DNA from: Pseudomonadota bacterium
GTDB lineage: Bacteria > Pseudomonadota > Alphaproteobacteria > Rhizobiales > Beijerinckiaceae
Assembly: GCA_023423995.1 (NCBI GenBank)
Contig: JAFAEL010000017.1
Location: 1 to 27,774 of the forward strand
DNA length: 27,774 nucleotides
Direction: 5' to 3'
Shown here: positions 21,376 to 27,774 of the stretch, piece after piece
Layout: every line of letters starts with the position of its first letter
How positions within the stretch are numbered: position 1 is the first letter of the stretch
Position numbers and translations under genes: made by a program
Notes under the pieces: generated by a model
What the model was told of the DNA's origin: nothing
The model's input: the letters and a program-made list of their open reading frames with translations, nothing else
The model's database searches: none

Positions 21376-22575
21376 ATGATGCGCCGCTTCGAAGGATTGT
21401 TGGGCAAGGTTCTGCTCGCGGGAGCAATCAGTGCAGTACCGGTCGCCGGCCATGCTCAGGCTCCGGGGGTGGCAGAGAGCGAGATCACGATCGGTGCCCT
21501 GGGAGCGCTGACCGGCGCAACATCGTTCATGGGCGGTCCCGGACGGGACGGTCTTCAGCTGGGCATCGATCAGATCAATGCCGCCGGAGGCGTGAACGGA
21601 CGCAAGCTGAAGCTCGTCTACGAGCACGCCTTCACGCCCGCCGAGAGCGTGGCCGCGGCCAAGAAGCTCGTGGAATCCGACAAGGTTTTCGCCCTCATCC
21701 TGGCCTCGGGATCGACGGGCGCGGCGGCGGCGGCTGACTACGTTCGGGAAACCGGCGTTCCGACCTACAACCTGTTCGGGGCGACGCCGATCATCCGGAC
21801 GCCCTTCGCAAAGAATATCTTCCATGGCGCGATGCCCGACGCGCCGACATCGGCCCAGGCCCTCATCGACCGCGTGTACCAGGCGAAGCCGGACGCCAAG
21901 AAGATCGGCCTCCTGGTCGGCACATACGCCTTTCCCCAATCCAACAAGGCGGCCCTCCTGCCGCTCCTCGAGAAGCGCGGCGTGACGCCGGTGATCGCGG
22001 AATTCGACCAGGACTCGCGCGATTTCACCTCGCAGCTGATTAGCATGGCGCGCCAGCGGGTCGACGCGGTGATCGTGCTCGGTTCATTCTCCGAAGCGGG
22101 CTTCGCCTACAAGCAGGCGCCAGAGAAGGGCCTACCAAACGCCGTGTGGGTCCTCGACGGCTCCGCGGTCAACGACGCCATCGTGCCGATCATCGGAGAC
22201 AAGAACCCCCAGAACGTCTGGGGCTATTCCAACATGCCGGCCTTCCCCTTCCAGGATCATCCGGAGGCCGTGAAGTTCCGGCAGGCCTGGATCGCCCGCT
22301 ACGGGCAGCCGCCGCAGGGTCGCCCGAACACCTATGACATGGTGGCCTATGGCGGCGCCTACGTACTCGCCAAGGCTCTCAAGGAGGCCGGCGACGACCT
22401 GACCTGGCCCGGGCTGATCGCAGCCTGGAGCAAGCTGAAAGACGCAAAGCCGTCCGACCTCGGCGGCTCGGACGTGATCTTCCCCGAAAGCTTCTCCGAG
22501 ACCGACCACCAGGGCAACCGCGCGCTCGGGCGAGCCACGGTCAAGGGCGGCCTCTGGCAGACCGTTGGGCCGTGA
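21376..22575 (+). CDS. ABC transporter substrate-binding protein, LivK type
   Basis: Periplasmic binding protein of 399 residues and the head gene of a full importer operon. The signal peptide ends near residue 27 (VPVAGHAQA). The mature protein has ITIGALGALTGATSFMGGPGRDG, INAAGGVNGRKLKLVYE and TYDMVAYGGAYVLAKAL, standard Peripla_BP_6 features. GAGGA precedes a double ATG at 21376/21379; either may be used. It differs clearly from the two binding proteins at 1-1064 and 11997. It lies 30 nt before livH. The ligand is unknown; the downstream amidohydrolase suggests an N-containing cyclic or aromatic compound rather than an ordinary amino acid. Confidence 0.92.
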   Translation: MMRRFEGLLGKVLLAGAISAVPVAGHAQAPGVAESEITIGALGALTGATSFMGGPGRDGLQLGIDQINAAGGVNGRKLKLVYEHAFTPAESVAAAKKLVESDKVFALILASGSTGAAAAADYVRETGVPTYNLFGATPIIRTPFAKNIFHGAMPDAPTSAQALIDRVYQAKPDAKKIGLLVGTYAFPQSNKAALLPLLEKRGVTPVIAEFDQDSRDFTSQLISMARQRVDAVIVLGSFSEAGFAYKQAPEKGLPNAVWVLDGSAVNDAIVPIIGDKNPQNVWGYSNMPAFPFQDHPEAVKFRQAWIARYGQPPQGRPNTYDMVAYGGAYVLAKALKEAGDDLTWPGLIAAWSKLKDAKPSDLGGSDVIFPESFSETDHQGNRALGRATVKGGLWQTVGP

Positions 22576-22605
22576 CGGGAAGAACCGCTGGGCTGAGATA
22601 ATCCT

Positions 22606-23493
22606 GTGACCGAGCTCATCATGGTGCTGCTGGGTGGCCTCAAGTTCGGGGCCATCTATGCTCTCGCGGCGATCGGGATCGTGGTCATCCACAAGGCGAC
22701 CCGGACCGTGAACTTCGCGCATGGCGGCCTCGTCATGCTGGGCGCGTTCGCGACCTACGTCATCGTCGTAGACTGGAGCTGGCCCTACTGGAGCGCCTAC
22801 CTCCTGGTGCCGCTCCTCATCGGGGCGCTTTCGGCCGGACTGGAACTGTCGATCCTGCGGCCGCTCCGGCGAGCGGATCTCTTCACCGTCGTCCTGGGCA
22901 CGATCTTCCTCGGGACCGCGCTCTCCGAAGCCTTCCGCCTCGCCTACAACACCGAGCTGCTGGCCGTCCCGGCGGCGATCGGCGGCGCGCCGATCTTCAT
23001 CGAGATCGGCGACGACGCAGCCATCATTACGATCGAGCAGCTCTGGGTCACGGGCGGAGCCCTCGCTGTCGGCCTAATCGGGTTGTTCGTGTTCCGCTAC
23101 TCGACCCTCGGGCGTTCGATGCGCGCCATGGCGGCGAACATTCGCGGCGCGCAGCTCTGCGGCTATTCCGTCGAGCGGGTTTACGCGACGGCCTGGTTCC
23201 TGGGGGGCGCCCTCGCGGGGCTGGCCGGCGTGTTCGCGGCACCGAGCCGGGGCGTATCGCCGGAACTCGCAGTGTCCATCATCTCGGCCGCCTTCGTAGC
23301 CGCCGTGATCGGGGGCTTTGACTCCCTCGCCGGCGCGCTGATCGGCGGCCTGCTTCTTGGCGTCGTCGAGACGCTCTCGGCGGCATACGTGTCCAGCGCG
23401 GCGAAGAGCGCCGTCAGCTTCGTCCTCTTGTTCCTGGTTCTCTTGTGGCGTCCCGAGGGCCTGTTCCCGGAAGCGAAGCGCCGTCATGTCTGA
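22606..23493 (+). CDS. livH: branched-chain amino acid-type ABC permease LivH
   Basis: Inner-membrane permease subunit of 295 residues with about eight hydrophobic segments. Family marks are KFGAIYALAAIGIVVIHKATRTVNFAHGGLVMLGAF at the N-terminus, and GGALAGLAGVFAAPSRGVSP with AAVIGGFDSLAGALIGGLLLGVVE near the end. GTG at 22606 is used; the ribosome binding site is modest (GAGA). The last 8 bases (ATGTCTGA) overlap the start of the following LivM-LivG gene, indicating coupled translation. Confidence 0.93.
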   Translation: MTELIMVLLGGLKFGAIYALAAIGIVVIHKATRTVNFAHGGLVMLGAFATYVIVVDWSWPYWSAYLLVPLLIGALSAGLELSILRPLRRADLFTVVLGTIFLGTALSEAFRLAYNTELLAVPAAIGGAPIFIEIGDDAAIITIEQLWVTGGALAVGLIGLFVFRYSTLGRSMRAMAANIRGAQLCGYSVERVYATAWFLGGALAGLAGVFAAPSRGVSPELAVSIISAAFVAAVIGGFDSLAGALIGGLLLGVVETLSAAYVSSAAKSAVSFVLLFLVLLWRPEGLFPEAKRRHV

Positions 23494-25291
23494 CGCTCGC
23501 CGCCTGTTCGGCATCCTCTCGCCGCTGCTCGCGCCGGTAGCCCTGTTCCTGTGGGGCTGGGCGGCAGGCGATTACTGGCGTTTCGTGCTGGCGCTTGTCG
23601 CCGGCGCGATGGTCATCGGCGCCGCCCTCACCATGCTCGTCGGCTTCGCCCGATGCATCACGCTGGCGACTGGCGCCATGATGGGCATCGGCGCCTATTC
23701 TTCCACGCTGCTGGTCCTGAAGATCGGCCTGCCCTTCCCGCTGGCCGTGGCCGCGGCAGGCCTTCTCGGCGGCCTCGGAGGCCTCCTCCTCGCTCTCCCG
23801 GGCGTGCGCTTCCGGAGCCACAACCTCGCCATGGTGACCCTGGTCTTCCAGGCAGTCGTGATCATCCTGATCCGCGAGATGAAGGGCCTGACCGGAGGTG
23901 CCGAAGGCCTCAACGTCCCCACTCCCGTGATCTTCGGCCAGACGATCACGTCCGATCTCGTCTATCTCGCCGTCGCGTCCGTCTTCGCGGTCTTGGCCCT
24001 GCTGCCCCTGTCGGTCCTGCTCGACGGCGCCTACGGCCGCAACCTGCGCGCCCTGGCGACGAACGAGGTGGCGGCGCGCGCATTCGGCATGCGCATCGAG
24101 CGCTACCTGATCGCAGCCTTCGTCGTCTCCTCGGCCGCGATCGCCATGGCGGCAGCCATCGCGGCGCCCCGCTTCCGCATCATCGACCCGGATTCGTTCG
24201 GGCTGCACACCTCCATCGTGAGCCTCGCCTATCCGGTGATCGGCGGCATGTCGTCGATTTGGGGCGGGATCCTCGGCGGCGGCCTGATGAGGCTCCTGCC
24301 CGAGCTCCTCCGCCCGATCGCCGACTACATCGAGCTGATCCTCGCCGGGATCGTGATCCTGACGGTGATGTTCTTCCGCGGCGGGCTCACCGAGATCGGC
24401 GACCGGCTCCGGCGGACGCAAAAGTCCGGGCAGACGGTGCGCGCCCACCAGAAGCCGGGGATCGAGCCGGTCGCGCTTGCCCGCATCGCTCCGACCCGAG
24501 CGGCCGGCGCCCAGGAGGCCTACGCCCTCGTCGCCGAGCACATCGTGAAGCGCTACGGCGCGCTCGCCGCCGTGGACGACGTGAGCCTGTCGATCCGGGC
24601 CGGCACGTTGCACGGCATCATGGGCCCGAACGGCGCCGGCAAGACCACCTTCTTCAACGCCGTGACCGGCTTCATCCCGCCCGACGAGGGCCGGGTCCAG
24701 CTCTTCGGCCGGGACGCGAAGCCCGGCCGGGTCGAGGAGAGGATCGCACTCGGCATCACGCGCACCTTCCAGCATGTCGCGATCTTCCCGGGCCTCAGCT
24801 GCCGCGACAACGTCATCGCCGGCCTCGGCCGGAACGGCGTGCGCCAGTCCTTCCGCCGCAGCGTCGACCGGGCGCTCTGGAACGCCGCCGCCCGCAAGGA
24901 GCACGACGCCGCCTCCTGGGCGCTGGAGGCCGTCGGGCTCGGTGCCCTGGCGGCCACGCGCGCCGATCAGCTCTCGCTCGGCAACCAGCGGCGGCTCGAG
25001 ATCGCCCGGGCTATCGTCTCCCGCCCCCGGCTGATCCTGCTCGACGAGCCCGTTTCGGGCGTCAGCCATGGCGAGGTCGAGCAGATCGTGGCGCTCCTGA
25101 AACGCCTGAACGCCGAACTCGGCGCGACCATGCTGATCGTCGAGCACAATATCGGCTTCCTGACAGCGCTCTGCGACCGCATCTCCGTCATGGCCTCCGG
25201 CCGCATCATCGCAGACGGGCTGCCGGACGAGGTCGTCGCTCGCAAGGATGTGCGCCAGATCTACTTCGGCGAGATTGAGGAGGCGGCCTGA
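23486..25291 (+). CDS. LivM-LivG fusion: ABC permease plus ATP-binding protein
   Basis: Single uninterrupted frame of 601 residues. Residues about 1-310 are a LivM permease (ATGAMMGIGAYSSTLLVLK, VTLVFQAVVIILI, YPVIGGMSSIWGGILGGG). A charged linker covers about 311-344. From about 345 comes a LivG ATPase with Walker A GPNGAGKT (about 380-387), the LivG motif GITRTFQHVAIFPGLS, signature LSLGNQRRLEIARAI, Walker B LILLDEPVSG and H-loop VEHNI. The ATG at 23486 overlaps the livH stop. Such fusions are known in other proteobacteria. The signature LSLGN, in place of LSGGQ-like, is within LivG variation. The stop overlaps the livF ATG by one base (TGATG). Confidence 0.94.
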   Translation: MSDARRLFGILSPLLAPVALFLWGWAAGDYWRFVLALVAGAMVIGAALTMLVGFARCITLATGAMMGIGAYSSTLLVLKIGLPFPLAVAAAGLLGGLGGLLLALPGVRFRSHNLAMVTLVFQAVVIILIREMKGLTGGAEGLNVPTPVIFGQTITSDLVYLAVASVFAVLALLPLSVLLDGAYGRNLRALATNEVAARAFGMRIERYLIAAFVVSSAAIAMAAAIAAPRFRIIDPDSFGLHTSIVSLAYPVIGGMSSIWGGILGGGLMRLLPELLRPIADYIELILAGIVILTVMFFRGGLTEIGDRLRRTQKSGQTVRAHQKPGIEPVALARIAPTRAAGAQEAYALVAEHIVKRYGALAAVDDVSLSIRAGTLHGIMGPNGAGKTTFFNAVTGFIPPDEGRVQLFGRDAKPGRVEERIALGITRTFQHVAIFPGLSCRDNVIAGLGRNGVRQSFRRSVDRALWNAAARKEHDAASWALEAVGLGALAATRADQLSLGNQRRLEIARAIVSRPRLILLDEPVSGVSHGEVEQIVALLKRLNAELGATMLIVEHNIGFLTALCDRISVMASGRIIADGLPDEVVARKDVRQIYFGEIEEAA

Positions 25292-25986
25292 TGCTCCAGG
25301 TCTCAGGCCTGAAGGTCGCGTACGGCGCGGTCGAGGCGGTCCATGGTGTCGACCTTACGGTCGGCGCGGGCCAGTCGCTCGCGCTGCTTGGGGCGAACGG
25401 GGCCGGGAAGACCTCGACCGTCGAGGCGATCGCAGGGCTCCTGCCGACGGCCGGCGGGAGGGTCATGTTCGAGGGTTCCGACATCACCGGCAGGCCGGCC
25501 AGCGAGATCGTTCGGCGCGGGCTTGCCCTGGTGCCGCAATGGCGCGAGTTGTTCCCGGCCTTCACGGTCGAGGAAACCCTGAAGGCCGCCGCCTCCGCCC
25601 CGCGAGGCCGCTCGCCACTGCCGCTCGATCAGGTTTACGACCTCTTTCCGAAGCTCGCCGAGAGGCGGCAGCAGCTCGCCGGCTCGCTCTCCGGCGGGGA
25701 GCAGCAGATGCTGGCGATCGGGCGAGCTCTCGTCACCAATCCCAAGATCATCCTTCTCGACGAGCCTTCGGCGGGGCTTGCCGTCGGAATCGTCCGGTCG
25801 CTGATCGGGATTGTCCAGCGTATCTGCCAGGCGGGCGTCGGCATTCTGCTGGTCGAGCAGAACCTCGAGATCGCGGAAGCCGTCGCGACGGACTGCGTCG
25901 TGCTCTCGACAGGCCGTGCGGTCTGGACCGGCGCCATGAGCGACGCGGCTGGCCGCGCCGCGATCCACGACGCGTATTTCGGCTGA
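25291..25986 (+). CDS. livF: branched-chain amino acid-type ABC ATP-binding protein LivF
   Basis: Cytoplasmic ATPase subunit of 231 residues. Walker A is GANGAGKT (about 34-41), followed by the LivF motif ALVPQWRELFPAFTVEE, ABC signature LSGGEQQMLAIGRAL, Walker B IILLDEPSAGL and H-loop VEQNL. The start overlaps the upstream LivM-LivG stop by one base. It completes the livK-H-MG-F importer; the amidohydrolase gene starts 24 nt downstream. Confidence 0.95.
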   Translation: MLQVSGLKVAYGAVEAVHGVDLTVGAGQSLALLGANGAGKTSTVEAIAGLLPTAGGRVMFEGSDITGRPASEIVRRGLALVPQWRELFPAFTVEETLKAAASAPRGRSPLPLDQVYDLFPKLAERRQQLAGSLSGGEQQMLAIGRALVTNPKIILLDEPSAGLAVGIVRSLIGIVQRICQAGVGILLVEQNLEIAEAVATDCVVLSTGRAVWTGAMSDAAGRAAIHDAYFG

Positions 25987-26010
25987 CTGACCCTCCCCTC
26001 CCAGGTAGCC

Positions 26011-27471
26011 ATGACAGAGCTCGCGTTCGACTATCTCCTTGCTGCGCCGGGCCGTGACGCGGCCTTGTGCGGCGCCAAGGTCTCGCTCGCCGAAGGAATG
26101 ATCGCGAGCGTTTCGGCGCACCATGAGGACGCCGGAATCGGCCTCATCGCCATGCCGGCTCTTTGCGACGCGCACGACCACGTTCGCGGCCTGCATCACC
26201 TCGCCTTTGGGGCGCGCGACCAGAACTTCGAGATCTGGCGCGCTGCCCTCTACGCGCAGCCGCCGATCGACCCGTACCTCAACGCTGCGCTCGCCTTCGG
26301 CCGTCTCGCCCAGGCGGGGGTCGGGACGGTGATGCACGTCTACTCGTCCATCAAGGTCGAACGGCTCGCCCAGGATGCGGAGGCGATCGCCCGCGCGGCA
26401 CGTGACGTGGGGATCAGGCTCGGCTTCGTGGTGCCTCTGCGCGACCAGCAGACCATCGGCTACGGGCCGGACGAGGAGATGCTGGCCCTGCATGACGCGC
26501 AGGACCGGGAGTTCATCCGGCAGACCTGGCTCTACCCGTTCCCATCGCCCGCCACTTACATGGACCTCGTCTCCGACATAGCCCGGCGGATCGAGGGCCC
26601 GACGATCACCGTGCAGTACGGCCCGAACTCGCCGCAGGCCTGTTCCGACGAGCTTCTGTCGGCGATCGCGGAGGCATCCGAGCAGGATGGCCGGCGGATC
26701 ACGACCCACCTGCTGGAGACCTCGATCCAGCGGCAATGGGCCGACTCCGTCTATCCGAACGGCTTCGTCCGCCACCTTGCCGACCTTGGCATCATCTGTC
26801 CCCGGTTCACGGGCGCGCATGGCGTCTGGCTCAGGCCCGAGGACATCGGGATCATGGCGGAGCGGGAAGCTCAGATCGCCGTGAATGCGAGCTCGAACCT
26901 GCGGCTCCGATCCGGCATCGCTCCCGTTCCGGACTACATCCGGCAGGGAATGCCCTTCTCCTTCGGCGTGGATTCCTTCTCGATCGACGACGACGAGGAC
27001 GCCCTGCGGGAGATGCGGGTGGCGAACTGGCTGTTCTCGCCCCACGACACGGACGCGCCGCTCACGGCCGAGTTGCTGTTCCAGGGCTGGCACCGGAACG
27101 GGTTCCGGGCAGTGACCGGCCAGGATGGCTACGGCGAGGTCGCACCGGGTGCTCCCGCCGACCTCGTCGTCCTCGACTACGACGCCATGACGTTCGACGT
27201 CATCGACGGCATGGTCGACCCGCTCGAGGTCCTCCTCACGCGTGCCTGCGCGCGCCATGTCCGCAGCGTCTATGTCGCGGGGCGCGAGATCGTGTGCGAC
27301 GGCAAGGTGACGGGCGTGGATCTGCCGGCGATCGAGCGCGAGGTCGTGGCGCAGGCGCGCGCAAACGGGAAGCGCATGCGTGAGCTGAAGCCGGTCTTGG
27401 AACGCTCGCAGGCGACGCTGAAGCGCTTCTACGGCGAAGGGCTGCACCGACGCGGCACGCCGGCGCCGTAA
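26011..27471 (+). CDS. metal-dependent amidohydrolase/deaminase (Amidohydro-rel, TRZ/ATZ-like)
   Basis: Cytoplasmic TIM-barrel hydrolase of 486 residues. Candidate metal ligands are H55 and H57 (CDAHDHVRG), H233 (THLLE), H270 (TGAHGVW) and D321 (GVDSFS). The small beta-sandwich domain is formed by both ends, and the C-terminal part shows the typical GEVAPGAPADLVVLDYD and VAGREIVCDGKV. The family deaminates or dechlorinates N-heterocycles and hydrolyses cyclic amides; the exact substrate cannot be read from sequence. Co-transcription with the importer (24 nt) suggests it processes the imported compound. About 60 C-terminal residues after the sandwich are Lys/Arg-rich and helical. The ribosome binding site is weak (AGGT). 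Confidence 0.86.
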   Translation: MTELAFDYLLAAPGRDAALCGAKVSLAEGMIASVSAHHEDAGIGLIAMPALCDAHDHVRGLHHLAFGARDQNFEIWRAALYAQPPIDPYLNAALAFGRLAQAGVGTVMHVYSSIKVERLAQDAEAIARAARDVGIRLGFVVPLRDQQTIGYGPDEEMLALHDAQDREFIRQTWLYPFPSPATYMDLVSDIARRIEGPTITVQYGPNSPQACSDELLSAIAEASEQDGRRITTHLLETSIQRQWADSVYPNGFVRHLADLGIICPRFTGAHGVWLRPEDIGIMAEREAQIAVNASSNLRLRSGIAPVPDYIRQGMPFSFGVDSFSIDDDEDALREMRVANWLFSPHDTDAPLTAELLFQGWHRNGFRAVTGQDGYGEVAPGAPADLVVLDYDAMTFDVIDGMVDPLEVLLTRACARHVRSVYVAGREIVCDGKVTGVDLPAIEREVVAQARANGKRMRELKPVLERSQATLKRFYGEGLHRRGTPAP

Positions 27472-27478
27472 GCCTCGG

Positions 27479-27774
27479 CTACCCTCGAGCGTTCCGGATT
27501 GCGGCCCAGACCTTCGCGGGTGTGAGCGGCGGGTCGATGTTGAGGACGCCGAGCGGCCAGAGCGCGTCCAGCACGGCGTTCACGAAGGCCGGGGTTGCCC
27601 CGGTCGTGGCCGCCTCTCCGACGCCGCGAACGCCGAGCGGGTTGTCTCGCGCGGGCGTCTCGGTGAGCCGAGTCGCGATGTCGGGCAGGTCGCTCGCCCG
27701 CGGCAGCGCATAGTCGGTGAAGCTGCCCGACAGCAGCTGGCCGCTTTCCGGGTCATAGACGATGCCTTCGAGCC
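27479..27774 (-). CDS. xanthine dehydrogenase family molybdopterin-binding subunit, C-terminal fragment
   Basis: Only the last 97 residues are in the window; the gene continues past the right edge. The end shows SGQLLSGSFTDYALPRASDLPDI, then DNPLGVRGVGEAATTGATPAFVNAVLDAL, which is the conserved tail of CoxL/XDH-type large subunits (the GVGEA Glu is the catalytic base in this family). These Mo-hydroxylases oxidise N-heterocycles, aldehydes or CO. It converges on the amidohydrolase with a 7-bp gap. The pairing of a heterocycle-type hydroxylase with an amidohydrolase is suggestive of N-heterocycle catabolism, but that is inference. Confidence 0.85.
   Translation of the reverse strand, partial: LEGIVYDPESGQLLSGSFTDYALPRASDLPDIATRLTETPARDNPLGVRGVGEAATTGATPAFVNAVLDALWPLGVLNIDPPLTPAKVWAAIRNARG

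Noticed and set aside
23414..25147. A 577-codon open frame on the minus strand
   Set aside because: Antisense shadow of the LivM-LivG fusion; biased composition, no motifs.
25303..27447. A 714-codon open frame on the minus strand
   Set aside because: Antisense to livF and the amidohydrolase, with no recognisable domain.
1..27774. CRISPR arrays, insertion sequences, phage genes
   Set aside because: No regularly spaced repeats, transposase or integrase motifs were seen on either strand.

Overview
This is a GC-rich window, about 65-70% by eye, with frequent GTG starts, strong GGAGG-type ribosome binding sites and long antisense open frames. The gene content is branched-chain-amino-acid-type ABC transporters, aromatic ring-cleavage genes and FCD-GntR and IclR regulators. 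Together with two intergenic palindromes of a style I associate with rhizobial-type genomes, this suggests an alphaproteobacterium, probably Hyphomicrobiales. The organism assignment is inference.

Region 1 (1-11535) is a catabolic cluster for an aromatic compound, probably an amino-aromatic acid. It holds a solute-binding protein (cut by the left edge), an FCD-GntR regulator, a 3-hydroxyanthranilate-dioxygenase-type cupin, a PobA-type flavin hydroxylase, an ACMS-decarboxylase-type amidohydrolase and a RidA-family deaminase. A long minus-strand operon adds a secreted creatininase-family protein, LigA- and LigB-like subunits, an isochorismatase-family amidase, a 2-hydroxy/2-aminomuconic semialdehyde dehydrogenase, HpaH and HpaI. 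A near-palindromic AT-rich motif around TTTCGAAA recurs at the four promoter regions that serve these units, and only there as far as I could see. It is a good candidate operator for the GntR protein. Read together, the enzymes fit hydroxylation of a 4-substituted benzoate (best guess 4-aminobenzoate), ring cleavage of an amino-hydroxybenzoate, decarboxylation, oxidation, deamination, hydration and aldol cleavage to pyruvate.

Region 2 (11885-19312) is a 3-(3-hydroxyphenyl)propionate (mhp) module: IclR-type MhpR divergent from mhpC-mhpA-mhpB. A second solute-binding protein and a KstD/fumarate-reductase-like flavoprotein precede it. A GTGCACC-N3/4-type palindrome resembling the E. coli MhpR operator lies both in the mhpR-mhpC gap and, 3.9 kb away, upstream of the binding-protein/flavoprotein pair. 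These five structural genes are therefore probably one regulon. mhpD, mhpE and mhpF are not in the window.

Region 3 (19313-20551) has no recognisable gene and is less GC-rich. It contains the 3' half of a tRNA-Glu-like sequence, the kind of scar left at integration sites.

Region 4 (20552-27774) has a flavodoxin-fold NAD(P)H oxidoreductase, divergent from a compact ABC importer: binding protein, LivH, a natural LivM-LivG fusion and LivF. It is followed by a metal-dependent amidohydrolase of the deaminase type. On the opposite strand is the C-terminal end of a molybdopterin-binding xanthine-dehydrogenase-family subunit, cut by the right edge. This region is plausibly for uptake and hydrolysis of an N-containing cyclic compound. 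It contains the only Liv-type permease and ATPase genes in the window, so the other two binding proteins are orphans here.
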